Part shown: piece by piece, positions 24,573 through 32,369 of the stretch
Position numbering within the stretch: position 1 is the stretch's first letter
How the letters are laid out: every line of letters starts with the position of its first letter
Assembly (NCBI GenBank): GCA_934435195.1
Contig: CAKSAJ010000009.1
Location: forward strand, 32,745 to 96,744
From: an uncultured Schaedlerella sp.
GTDB taxonomy: Bacteria; Bacillota; Clostridia; Lachnospirales; Lachnospiraceae
Length of the DNA: 64,000 bases
Direction: 5' to 3'
Notes under the pieces: model-generated
Seen by the model: the letters and a program-made list of their open reading frames with translations, nothing else
Told to the model about the DNA's origin: nothing
The model's database searches: none
Position numbers and translations under genes: made by a program

Positions 24573-24600
24573 TTTGAGGCTGTCGTGAACTAAATAGAAA

Positions 24601-25767
24601 TTAAGCAAGAATTTCCTCTGCCAGTTTTTCCATTGCTTCAACATCAGCATCTTTCATAGTAGATTTAATTGTAACAGTCTGCTCGCAGAGAGCTACATTT
24701 TTCAATGTCTCAACAATACCTTTCATTGTTTTTGCAGCAGATGGTGCCCAAGAACCATTCTCAATGATTCCGACCTTACGGTTCTGATATGTTTTGTGTG
24801 ACAGGCGATTTAAGAAGTCTTCCATAGGAGGGAAAACACCTGCATCATAAGATGAAGCGGCAAGAATCAGCTTGTCATAACGGAATGCATCTTCAATTGC
24901 TTCAGCCATATCGTCTCTTGTTAAATCAGTAAAAGCAACTTTTTTAGCACCTTTTGCTTTTAAAATTTCAACCATCTTTTCAGCAGCTTTCTTTGTATTG
25001 CCATGGATAGAAGCACATGCTACAAGTACTCCGTCATCTTCAGCTTTGTAACTGCTCCATGTATTATATTTATCCAGATAGTAACCAAGATCCTCTTTAA
25101 GGATTGGTCCATGTAATGGACAGATTGTCTGGATATCAAGTGTTGCAGCTTTTTTAAGTAAAGTCTGAACAGGTGCTCCGTATTTTCCAACGATATTAAA
25201 GTAATATCTTCTTGCTTCACATGTCCAGTCTTCATCGGCTGAAAGAGCACCAAATTTACCAAATCCATCAGCAGAGAAGAGAACTTTCTCAGTAGCTTCA
25301 TATTCCACCATAACTTCAGGCCAGTGAACCATTGGTGCCATAAAGAACTGCAATTTGTGAGCACCCAGTTCTAATGTCTCACCTTCTTTTACAACAACAC
25401 AGCGCTCATCCAATCCTGCAATGTCAAAGAACTGAGGAAGCATAGCCTTAGCTTTGGCACTGAGAACCAGTTTGGCTTCTGGATATTTTTCAGCAAACAA
25501 CTGAATATTGGAAGAGTGGTCAGGCTCCAGATGAGAAACTACAAGATAATCTGGAGTGCGTCCGGCAAGCTCTCTATCGAGATTTTCAAACCATTCTGTT
25601 GTTTTTCTTGCATCGACAGTATCCATAACTGCAATTTTATCATCGAGGATGATATAAGAATTATAAGAAACGCCGTTTGGGATTATGTACTGACTTTCAA
25701 ATAAGTCAAGAGTTGTATCATCTACTCCGATATATTTAATAGAATCTGAAATTGTAACAATACTCAT
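24601..25767 (-). CDS. fprA: FprA-family A-type flavoprotein (flavodiiron protein)
   Basis: A 388-residue flavodiiron protein that reduces O2 to water (or NO to N2O) and protects anaerobes. Residues 1-250 form a metallo-beta-lactamase-like domain with the di-iron ligands in SHLEPDHSS, the His in APMVHWPEVM, the Asp in SADGFGKFG and HGPIL. Residues about 255-388 form a flavodoxin domain binding FMN, with the phosphate loop ACASIHGNTKKAA. AGGAGGAAAT precedes the start. It has its own promoter-like TATACT upstream (minus strand, about 25810) and ends against the element A terminator. Electron donors such as rubredoxin are not encoded nearby. Confidence 0.94.
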   Translation of the reverse strand: MSIVTISDSIKYIGVDDTTLDLFESQYIIPNGVSYNSYIILDDKIAVMDTVDARKTTEWFENLDRELAGRTPDYLVVSHLEPDHSSNIQLFAEKYPEAKLVLSAKAKAMLPQFFDIAGLDERCVVVKEGETLELGAHKLQFFMAPMVHWPEVMVEYEATEKVLFSADGFGKFGALSADEDWTCEARRYYFNIVGKYGAPVQTLLKKAATLDIQTICPLHGPILKEDLGYYLDKYNTWSSYKAEDDGVLVACASIHGNTKKAAEKMVEILKAKGAKKVAFTDLTRDDMAEAIEDAFRYDKLILAASSYDAGVFPPMEDFLNRLSHKTYQNRKVGIIENGSWAPSAAKTMKGIVETLKNVALCEQTVTIKSTMKDADVEAMEKLAEEILA

Positions 25768-25942
25768 GATTGATTTCCTCCTAAAATGAATTCTTAAATA
25801 CTACATCAGTATAACATATTCGCTAGCAAGGGTAAACCATAAGTGAAAGTTTCTAATCTCGTAAAAGTTCATAGGCAGATTCTAAAAATCAAGTTGTTCA
25901 CGATTGAAAATGACCTGAAAATATGATAAAATCGAAGAGAAT

Positions 25943-26124
25943 TTTATCTCAGTCGAGAAGACTCCCACCTCTTCAGGTGGCGAGTAATAGCAAATTTGTC
26001 TCAGTGGGAGTCCAATCTCCGACTGAGATAAACGCTCCGCGAGGATGCACAGTGATTCTGATAGGAATATGTCAGCTTCGCTGACCAGAATCACGCGCCA
26101 AGTCTCACGGACGTTCGACTTGAA
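25943..26124 (+). repeat. Short structured repeat family B, copy 2 (expanded)
   Basis: It starts with the family signature (TTTATCTCAGTCGAG, then the CCACCT/AGGTGG hairpin) and ends with GTTCGACTTGAAC, but between the two it carries about 120 bp of extra structured sequence. The extra part includes a stem of TCTCAG...CTGAGA type (25999-26029) and a stem GTGATTCTG/CAGAATCAC around an inner GTCAGC-TTC-GCTGAC (26051-26094). It fills most of the 469-bp gap between fprA and pyrE. The remainder holds the two divergent promoters. Confidence 0.6.
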
Positions 26125-26198
26125 CACAGTTGAGAAGTATCGCATGTCTTTTAACAGACTAGGTGCATAATAACAAAAGCAATCTCAACATTTAACAA

Positions 26199-26204
26199 TA
26201 TAAT
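26199..26204 (+). promoter_or_regulatory. -10 box upstream of pyrE
   Basis: A perfect TATAAT lies 33 bp before the pyrE start. I see no good -35, and no pyr attenuator-type structure between it and the gene. Confidence 0.4.
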
Positions 26205-26236
26205 AACGTATGTATAAAACGAGGAGGAAAATAAAA

Positions 26237-26917
26237 ATGGAAGCATATAAGAGCGAATTTATTAATTTTATGGTAGAAAGTGATGTATTAAAATTTGGTG
26301 AGTTCACATTAAAAAGCGGAAGAAAATCACCATTTTTCATGAATGCAGGAGCATATGTGACAGGTTCACAGTTAAAGAGACTTGGAGAGTATTATGCAAA
26401 AGCAATCCATGACAAATATGGAGATGATTTTGATGTATTATTCGGACCTGCTTATAAAGGAATTCCGCTTGGAGTAGTAACAGCAATCGCTTACAGTGAA
26501 TTATACGGAAAAGAAGTTCGTTATTGTTCTGACCGTAAAGAGGAAAAGGATCATGGCGCAGATAAGGGAAGCTTTCTGGGAAGCAAACTGAAAGACGGAG
26601 ACCGTGTCATTATGATCGAAGATGTTACAACATCTGGTAAGTCTATGGAAGAGACTGTACCAAAGGTAAAAGGTGCAGCTGATGTTACAATCGTTGGGCT
26701 GATCGTGTCTTTGAACCGTATGGAAGTTGGAAAAGGCGGAGAAAAATGTGCGTTAGATGAAATTAAAGACTTATATGGATTTGAGACAGCTGCAATTGTA
26801 GATATGGCTGAAGTTGTTGAGTGTTTATATAATAAAGAAGTAAACGGAAAAGTTGTGATCGATGATACAATAAAAGCAGCAATCGACGCATATTATGAAC
26901 AGTATGGTGTAAAATAA
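26237..26917 (+). CDS. pyrE: Orotate phosphoribosyltransferase
   Basis: A 226-residue type I phosphoribosyltransferase that makes orotidine 5'-phosphate from orotate and PRPP in pyrimidine synthesis. Visible signatures are LKSGRKSPFFMNAG near residue 25, the flexible-loop KEEKDHGADKGSFLG, and the PRPP-binding MIEDVTTSGKSMEETVP at about 128-144. The frame opens at 26210, but the ATG at 26237 follows GAGGAGGAAAATAAAA, so it is the start. It is the only pyrimidine gene here, apart from the rest of the pathway. A small membrane peptide gene follows. Confidence 0.95.
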   Translation: MEAYKSEFINFMVESDVLKFGEFTLKSGRKSPFFMNAGAYVTGSQLKRLGEYYAKAIHDKYGDDFDVLFGPAYKGIPLGVVTAIAYSELYGKEVRYCSDRKEEKDHGADKGSFLGSKLKDGDRVIMIEDVTTSGKSMEETVPKVKGAADVTIVGLIVSLNRMEVGKGGEKCALDEIKDLYGFETAAIVDMAEVVECLYNKEVNGKVVIDDTIKAAIDAYYEQYGVK

Positions 26918-26984
26918 TCAATGCTTTATTGATATGTTTCAGATATTTATGGATATATGTGGATAACTGTTTTGGAGGATTTTC

Positions 26985-27134
26985 ATGGAGAGAATATATA
27001 AGACTATGACAACAACAGGAGCAGGAAGTGTTGCTCTTGGTATTGTTGTATTAGTAACAGGGATTGCAACAGGAGTTGTGGCAATCGTGAATGGAGCAAG
27101 ATTGCTTAAAGACAGAAAACGGATTATATTCTAA
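26985..27134 (+). CDS. Small single-span membrane protein (49 residues)
   Basis: This gene is short but well supported. TTGGAGGATTTTC gives a strong ribosome binding site before the ATG, and a clean intrinsic terminator starts 29 bp after the stop. The product begins MERIYKTMTTTGAGSVALG, then has one Gly/Val/Ile-rich hydrophobic helix (about residues 15-37) and ends with a basic tail (LLKDRKRIIF), predicting an N-out/C-in topology by the positive-inside rule. I do not know a function. It lies between pyrE and a VanZ gene but has its own terminator, so it may be co-transcribed with pyrE. Confidence 0.65.
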   Translation: MERIYKTMTTTGAGSVALGIVVLVTGIATGVVAIVNGARLLKDRKRIIF

Positions 27135-27162
27135 GCAAGATTTTATATGGGTGAGTGGAGAG

Positions 27163-27188
27163 AAGCGGATTGTATAATCCGCTTTTTT
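27163..27188 (+). terminator. Intrinsic terminator after the 49-residue membrane protein
   Basis: Perfect 9-bp arms AAGCGGATT (27163-27171) and AATCCGCTT (27176-27184) with a GTAT loop, followed by T-run. Confidence 0.85.
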
Positions 27189-27219
27189 CCGAAAAATAAT
27201 AAAGTAAGGGTGCAGTATT

Positions 27220-27681
27220 TTGAAAAAAAGAAAGGCAACAAGAATCCGTGCTTTAGGAAAAGTTTTATTTATATTGTATGTTTTATTTCTGATATATTTT
27301 TTGCTTTTCTCAGATTGGTATGGAAGGACTGGCATCGCAGAGGAATACCAGTATAATTTTCAATTATTTAAAGAGATAAAACGATTTTGGGAGTATCGAG
27401 AGGAATTAGGATTTTTTGCAGTATTTACAAACTTATGTGGAAATGTGTTGATATTTGTTCCATATGGTTTTTTTATTGCAGTGGCAAGCAGATTTCGAGG
27501 CTTTTTTAAGACAGTTTGTTCAGGATTTCTGCTGAGTCTGGGCGTGGAAGTATTCCAGCTTTTTACAAAAGTCGGCAGCTTCGATGTGGATGATCTGTTT
27601 TTGAATACTGTAGGATGTGCGGTGGGATATATTTTGTTTGTGATATGTAATGGAATTAGGAGAAAGCACGATGGGCAGTAA
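27220..27681 (+). CDS. VanZ-like family membrane protein
   Basis: A 153-residue VanZ-family protein with about four membrane helices. It has an N-terminal helix after a basic start, the loop ending in FFAVFTNLCGNVLIFVPYGFFI, and the conserved end SLGVEVFQLFTKVGSFDVDDLFLNTVGCAVGY, whose acidic pattern (E, D-D-x-x-x-N) is the family mark. VanZ itself gives low-level teicoplanin resistance; most relatives are of unknown role at the cell envelope. The start is a TTG with TAAGGG upstream. It overlaps the next gene by 11 nt, so it is in an operon with the DUF6142-like and M29 genes. Confidence 0.85.
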   Translation: MKKRKATRIRALGKVLFILYVLFLIYFLLFSDWYGRTGIAEEYQYNFQLFKEIKRFWEYREELGFFAVFTNLCGNVLIFVPYGFFIAVASRFRGFFKTVCSGFLLSLGVEVFQLFTKVGSFDVDDLFLNTVGCAVGYILFVICNGIRRKHDGQ

Positions 27682-28033
27682 TAAAAAACAACAAAAACGC
27701 AAGATGGAAAAAGAATTGAAGAATTATGGAAAATATGGACAGATGCAGATCAAACATTCTCATATGGGAATTTGGTCCTGTGCATACGCAATTGGGTCGG
27801 CAATTGTAATTTTCATAGCAATCCTGCTTGCTTATTTAAAGCATGGAGAGTCAGCAGGCTATGTTGGAGGAATAGGGATTCTGGCAGTCGGATTATCTAT
27901 TTTTGGAATACAGGCAGGTTCGAAAGGTCTTAAGGAAAGAGAGCGTAAGTATATTACTTGCAGAGTTGGAATTGCATGTAATATTTTAATCTTAATTTTT
28001 TTAATTGTGATATTTGTAGGAGGAATACGATAG
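27671..28033 (+). CDS. Small membrane protein, DUF6142-like
   Basis: A 120-residue protein with a very basic, Lys/Gln-rich start (MGSNKKQQKRKMEKELKNYGK), then three hydrophobic helices (about residues 38-56, 66-82 and 98-118). It resembles a small Lachnospiraceae membrane protein family that I recall as DUF6142; the family name is from memory. The ATG at 27671 has AGGAGAAAG upstream and lies inside the end of the VanZ gene. Its stop directly abuts the start of the M29 peptidase. Function unknown. Confidence 0.6.
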   Translation: MGSNKKQQKRKMEKELKNYGKYGQMQIKHSHMGIWSCAYAIGSAIVIFIAILLAYLKHGESAGYVGGIGILAVGLSIFGIQAGSKGLKERERKYITCRVGIACNILILIFLIVIFVGGIR

Positions 28034-30118
28034 ATGGCAGAGATGATGTGGCAGACAGAAAGGAATGAGATGTGTGCAGAACGCCATGAACTTTCTGTAG
28101 AACGTTTAAATCAGATAATGATAGAAGAAGGCATTGCAGAGCCGTATGTGGCATATTTTCAGGAGATGGCAGCATTTCTTCTGGAATTAGAGGCAGTGAG
28201 GATAAAGGTTTCGGATGGCTCATGGGATAAGCTGGAATTACAGGAGATGAAGGAATTAAACACACTTTTGTATTCTGATATAGTGCCGGCCAAATATGAA
28301 AAAAGTTATGCAAATCCTGCCTTTGCAGTACAGGAGTTAGGAGAGACATTCGGACAGCTGCTTAGTATGTTATATGCAGAGCTTAGAAGTGGAATTGCAT
28401 ATGCATTTGAAAACAGAAAAGATTATCTTACAATACTCAATGAGCTTCTGATAGAAGTATATACTTGCTTTGAAGAGGAAGTGCCGGAGTTTAAAACAGT
28501 AAAAGAAATAATATACTGGTATGCAAGTGATTATTGTGATGTATTTCTTGCTGACCGTATAGAGGAACAGCTTATTCCGGAACTTTCTATTGCAACAGAA
28601 TGGATCATGGAAGCAGATCTTGATGACGAGAGATATCTCTATCGTTTTGGAGAATATATTACGGAAAATGAGATTGGAACAGCAAGACATCTGGCGAGTC
28701 TTTCAGATGAAGTCCTTCAAAAGATGGCAGATGTTTACACAGAAGGATATCGCATCGGTTTTATAAATACAGGAAAAGATTTATCTAAGAAGGCAGTGGT
28801 AGATCTTCGTTATTGTCTTGGTTTTGAACGTGTAGTTAAAATTGCAATAGAGAATTTTAGAAAAATGGGATTAGAGCCGACAATATATCGTGCAGCTTCA
28901 AGTGTTATCACGAGAAAAGAGCAATTTAAGATTGGCTATTATGGTGCAATCGCAAATCCACAGTATGATTATGACCATCGTTCAGATCAGGCTTTGTTTA
29001 TGGATAAGCGTTATGTTGAAAGAAAACTTGATATTTTAAAAAATACTTATGAGAAAAACAAAGAGCAGGCAGCTTTAATGGGTGGTCCGGCTGTGATGGA
29101 AATATTTGGAGAAAAACCATTTTCACCGGATAGTAAACAAGAAAACCTGACATATGATGAGGCACAAAGAGAACTTACATTATTATATACAAGTAAATCA
29201 GGCCAGTTGACAAATCAGTATATTAAGGGCGAAGAAAGAAGCTTTACAATTGTTGCATATCCAATTCCGGAGATTGGAGAACAGTACAAAGAAATCTTTG
29301 ATGAAGTGATTAAGATCAATACATTGGATGCAAACTTATACGAGAAAGTACAGCAGACAATGATCGATGCACTGGATCAGGGAGAAGCTGTGCGTATTCT
29401 TGGAAAAGGTGAGAACAAGACAGACCTGACAGTACAATTGTATAAATTAAACGATCCTGAGAAAGAAACTATTTTTGAAAATTGTGTTGCAGATGTCAAC
29501 ATTCCGGTAGGAGAAGTATTTACTTCACCGGTTTTGGAAGGAACAAACGGAACTTTGCATGTAAGCAGAGTATTTTTAGAAGGGCTTCAGTACTGTAATC
29601 TGGAGATACAGTTTAAAGATGGAATGATTGAATCTTATACGTGCAGTAATTTTGAAGAGGAAGAAGAGAATAAAAAATATATTTACGATAATATTTTACA
29701 CAATCATCCAACACTGCCAATCGGTGAATTTGCAATCGGAACGAATACGACAGCGTATGTAGCCGGTAAAAAATATAACATCGAGGACAAGATGCCGATT
29801 TTGATCGCAGAGAAAACAGGTCCTCATTTCGCAGTGGGAGATACCTGCTACAGTTGGAGTGAAGATATTAAAGTATATAATCCAAATGGAAAAGAAATTG
29901 TTGCAAGAGACAATTCCGTATCCATATTAAGAAAGGAAGATATAGAGAAAGCATATTATCAATGTCATACAGATATAACCATACCTTATGAAGAGTTAGA
30001 AGAAATTAGTGTATTAACAAAAGATGGGAAAAATATTATACTATTGAAGGACGGAAGGTTTGTATTACCGGGTACGGAAGTACTTAATAAGCCTTTGGAC
30101 GAGTATGATGGACAATAA
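28034..30118 (+). CDS. M29-family aminopeptidase with long N-terminal extension
   Basis: A 694-residue protein. The C-terminal ~330 residues match the M29 (aminopeptidase T / thermophilic aminopeptidase) fold. Metal-ligand regions are seen at VNIPVGEVFTSPVLEGTNG, LEIQFKDGMIESYTCSNFEE, PIGEFAIGTNTTAYV (Glu) and the His/Asp stretch GPHFAVGDTCYSW. Typical M29 enzymes are about 410 residues, so the first ~290 residues are an extra helical, acidic region (for example DVFLADRIEEQLIPELS) that I do not recognise. There is no signal peptide. AGGAGG lies upstream, within the end of the preceding gene. The operon VanZ-DUF6142-M29 runs into purE after 81 bp. Confidence 0.78.
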   Translation: MAEMMWQTERNEMCAERHELSVERLNQIMIEEGIAEPYVAYFQEMAAFLLELEAVRIKVSDGSWDKLELQEMKELNTLLYSDIVPAKYEKSYANPAFAVQELGETFGQLLSMLYAELRSGIAYAFENRKDYLTILNELLIEVYTCFEEEVPEFKTVKEIIYWYASDYCDVFLADRIEEQLIPELSIATEWIMEADLDDERYLYRFGEYITENEIGTARHLASLSDEVLQKMADVYTEGYRIGFINTGKDLSKKAVVDLRYCLGFERVVKIAIENFRKMGLEPTIYRAASSVITRKEQFKIGYYGAIANPQYDYDHRSDQALFMDKRYVERKLDILKNTYEKNKEQAALMGGPAVMEIFGEKPFSPDSKQENLTYDEAQRELTLLYTSKSGQLTNQYIKGEERSFTIVAYPIPEIGEQYKEIFDEVIKINTLDANLYEKVQQTMIDALDQGEAVRILGKGENKTDLTVQLYKLNDPEKETIFENCVADVNIPVGEVFTSPVLEGTNGTLHVSRVFLEGLQYCNLEIQFKDGMIESYTCSNFEEEEENKKYIYDNILHNHPTLPIGEFAIGTNTTAYVAGKKYNIEDKMPILIAEKTGPHFAVGDTCYSWSEDIKVYNPNGKEIVARDNSVSILRKEDIEKAYYQCHTDITIPYEELEEISVLTKDGKNIILLKDGRFVLPGTEVLNKPLDEYDGQ

Positions 30119-30199
30119 AAATAAGTAAAGTTGTCCAAGGAAACCAAAAAAATTGTACAAAATGGATACAATACTTTAAATAAGGAAGGTGGATGTAAC

Positions 30200-30700
30200 A
30201 TGCCAAAAGTAGGAATCGTAATGGGCAGTGACTCAGATCTTAAAGTGATGAGCAAAGCTGCAAAAACATTAGAGAAATTTGGAATTGATTATGAGATGAC
30301 GATCATCTCTGCACACAGAGAGCCAGATGTATTTTTTGAGTGGGCAAAAGGCGCAGAAGACAGGGGTGTGAAAGTAATCATTGCAGGAGCAGGCATGGCA
30401 GCACATCTACCAGGAATGTGCGCAGCATTATTCCCAATGCCGGTTGTCGGAGTACCTCTCTCAGGCAGCAAGCTTGACGGAATGGATGCTGTGTTTTCTA
30501 TTATGCAGATGCCACCGGGAGTACCGGTTGCGACAGTTGCAATTGATGGTGGAATGAATGCTGCGATCATGGCAGCAAAGATTCTGGCAGTTTCAGATGC
30601 AGAATTACTTGAAAAATTAAAAGCATATACAGTTGAGATGAAAGAAGCAGTACAGGCAAAAGCAGCAAGACTGGATGAAGTTGGATACGAAGCATATTAA
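30200..30700 (+). CDS. purE: N5-carboxyaminoimidazole ribonucleotide mutase
   Basis: A 166-residue class I PurE, which converts N5-CAIR to CAIR in purine synthesis. It has the Rossmann-like GIVMGSDSDLKVMSKA start, the active-site ISAHREPD (His at about residue 41), GAGMAAHLPGMCA and GVPLSGSKLDGMDA. The frame is open from 30131, but AAGGAAGGTGG sits right before the ATG at 30200. It is the first of four pur genes in the order E-M-N-D, with purM following after 14 bp. No purine riboswitch-like aptamer is apparent upstream. Confidence 0.96.
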   Translation: MPKVGIVMGSDSDLKVMSKAAKTLEKFGIDYEMTIISAHREPDVFFEWAKGAEDRGVKVIIAGAGMAAHLPGMCAALFPMPVVGVPLSGSKLDGMDAVFSIMQMPPGVPVATVAIDGGMNAAIMAAKILAVSDAELLEKLKAYTVEMKEAVQAKAARLDEVGYEAY

Positions 30701-30714
30701 AAAGGAGAATGGTT

Positions 30715-31740
30715 ATGGATTACAAGAAGGCAGGCGTAGATATCGAAGCAGGTTATAAATCAGTAGAGTTGATGAAAGAGCATGTAAAGAGAACAATGAG
30801 AGAAGAAGTTCTCGGTGGACTCGGCGGCTTTTCAGGAGCATTTTCATTGAAAAAGATTAAAGAAATGGAAGATCCTGTTTTATTGTCAGGAACTGACGGA
30901 TGTGGAACAAAAGTAAAACTTGCCATGATCATGGATAAGCATGACACAATCGGAATTGATGCAGTTGCTATGTGTGTCAATGATATTGCGTGTGCAGGAG
31001 GAGAACCATTATTCTTCCTGGATTACATTGCATGTGGAAAAAACTATCCGGAAAAGATTGCAGCAATCGTAAGCGGTGTTGCAGAAGGATGTGTACAGTC
31101 AGACGCAGCATTAATCGGTGGAGAGACAGCAGAGCACCCAGGACTTATGCCGGAAGATGAGTATGACCTTGCAGGATTTTCTGTAGGTGTCTGTGACCGT
31201 AAGGATATGATCACAGGAGAAAATCTGAAAGACGGAGATGTCCTGATCGGTATGGCTTCATCTGGTGTACACAGCAACGGATTCTCACTTGTTCGTAAAG
31301 TATTTGATATGACAAAGGAATCACTTGATACATATTATGATGAACTTGGAAAAACTCTTGGAGAGGCACTTCTTGCTCCAACAAGAATTTATGTACAGGC
31401 ATTAAAGAGCATTAAAAAAGCCGGTGTAACAGTAAAAGCATGCAGCCACATCACAGGAGGCGGTTTCTATGAAAATATTCCTCGTATGCTGATCGATGGA
31501 GTTCATGCAGTAGTTGAGAAAAACAGTTATCCAGTACCTCCAATCTTCGGTTTGATGGCAAAAGAGGGAGACATCGACGAGCAGATGATGTATAACACAT
31601 TTAATATGGGACTTGGAATGATCGTAGCTGTAGACCCGGCTGATGTGGATAAGACAATGGAAGCAATCAAAGCAGCAGGAGATCAGCCATATGTAGTTGG
31701 TCATATTGAAGCAGGCGAAAAAGGAGTAACATTATGCTAA
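30715..31740 (+). CDS. purM: Phosphoribosylformylglycinamidine cyclo-ligase (AIR synthetase)
   Basis: A 341-residue AIR synthetase, which uses ATP to close the imidazole ring of FGAM to AIR. It has DYKKAGVDIEAGYK at the start, the Gly-rich GGLGGFSGAF, the signature LLSGTDGCGTKVKLA, DIACAGGEPLFFLDYIACGK and a C-terminal KACSHITGGGFYENIPRML. Two ATGs are in frame; 30715 has AAAGGAG at proper spacing, whereas 30709 is too close to it. The end overlaps the start of purN by 7 nt. Confidence 0.96.
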   Translation: MDYKKAGVDIEAGYKSVELMKEHVKRTMREEVLGGLGGFSGAFSLKKIKEMEDPVLLSGTDGCGTKVKLAMIMDKHDTIGIDAVAMCVNDIACAGGEPLFFLDYIACGKNYPEKIAAIVSGVAEGCVQSDAALIGGETAEHPGLMPEDEYDLAGFSVGVCDRKDMITGENLKDGDVLIGMASSGVHSNGFSLVRKVFDMTKESLDTYYDELGKTLGEALLAPTRIYVQALKSIKKAGVTVKACSHITGGGFYENIPRMLIDGVHAVVEKNSYPVPPIFGLMAKEGDIDEQMMYNTFNMGLGMIVAVDPADVDKTMEAIKAAGDQPYVVGHIEAGEKGVTLC

Positions 31741-32360
31741 GAGTATTAGTATGTGTTTCCGGTGGCGGCACAAATCTGCAGGCAATTATAGACGGAGTGG
31801 AAGCTGGAACAATTACAAATACAGAAATTGTAGGTGTGATCAGCAATAATAAAAATGCATTTGCACTTGAACGTGCTAAGAAGCATGGAATTTTGGCAGA
31901 ATGCATTTCTCCGAAAGATTACGAAAGCAGAGATATATTTAATAAACAATTTTTAGAGCGTGTAAATGCATATAAACCAGATTTGATCGTGCTTGCAGGT
32001 TTTCTTGTGGTAATCCCACCAGAGATGATCGCAGAATACCGCAATCGTATGATCAATATTCATCCATCATTGATCCCGGCATTTTGCGGAACAGGATATT
32101 ATGGATTGAAGGTACATGAGGCTGCATTGAAACGAGGAGTGAAGGTAGTTGGTGCGACAGTTCATTTTGTAGATGAGGGAACAGATACAGGTCCGATCAT
32201 TTTACAGAAAGCGGTTGAAGTACAAAATGGCGATACTCCGGAGATATTGCAGAAACGTGTGATGGAACAGGCGGAATGGAAGATTATGCCAGAGGCAATT
32301 GACCTTATTGCAAATGGAAAAGTCACAGTAGAAGATGGAAGAACTGTGATTTGTGATTAG
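31734..32360 (+). CDS. purN: Phosphoribosylglycinamide formyltransferase
   Basis: A 208-residue GAR transformylase that uses 10-formyl-tetrahydrofolate. It begins MLRVLVCVSGGGTNLQAIIDG (phosphate-binding loop) and has LAGFLVVIPPEMI. The catalytic Asn-His-Asp set is seen in MINIHPSLIPAF (N, H), with the Asp in VDEGTDTGPII. The loop after HPSLIPAF reads CGTGYYGLKVHE, slightly different from the usual PGMHA. It overlaps purM, and purD follows after 9 bp. Confidence 0.95.
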   Translation: MLRVLVCVSGGGTNLQAIIDGVEAGTITNTEIVGVISNNKNAFALERAKKHGILAECISPKDYESRDIFNKQFLERVNAYKPDLIVLAGFLVVIPPEMIAEYRNRMINIHPSLIPAFCGTGYYGLKVHEAALKRGVKVVGATVHFVDEGTDTGPIILQKAVEVQNGDTPEILQKRVMEQAEWKIMPEAIDLIANGKVTVEDGRTVICD

Positions 32361-32369
32361 GAGGTTATA

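Larger units (their letters stand above)
23757..24590. repeat. Large structured intergenic element A, copy 1
   Basis: This ~830-bp gene-free element has three parts. First is a ~265-bp nested hairpin (23757-24022) with paired arms 23757-23774/24004-24022, a perfect 22-bp pair 23785-23806/23972-23993, 23827-23834/23943-23950, a perfect 16-bp pair 23838-23853/23925-23940, and a perfect 13-bp pair 23862-23874/23908-23920. Second are ~53-bp repeats (24061-24450). Third is the terminal hairpin with the inner CUUG hairpin (24488-24572). A second copy with the same order is at 33653-34172. It sits between the convergent M42 peptidase and FprA genes, and its last hairpin probably terminates both. Open frames inside it (for example around 24252) look non-coding. 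Confidence 0.75.

Noticed and set aside
30119..30199. Possible purine riboswitch upstream of purE
   Set aside because: The 81-bp gap is too short and has no three-way-junction aptamer pairing or terminator.
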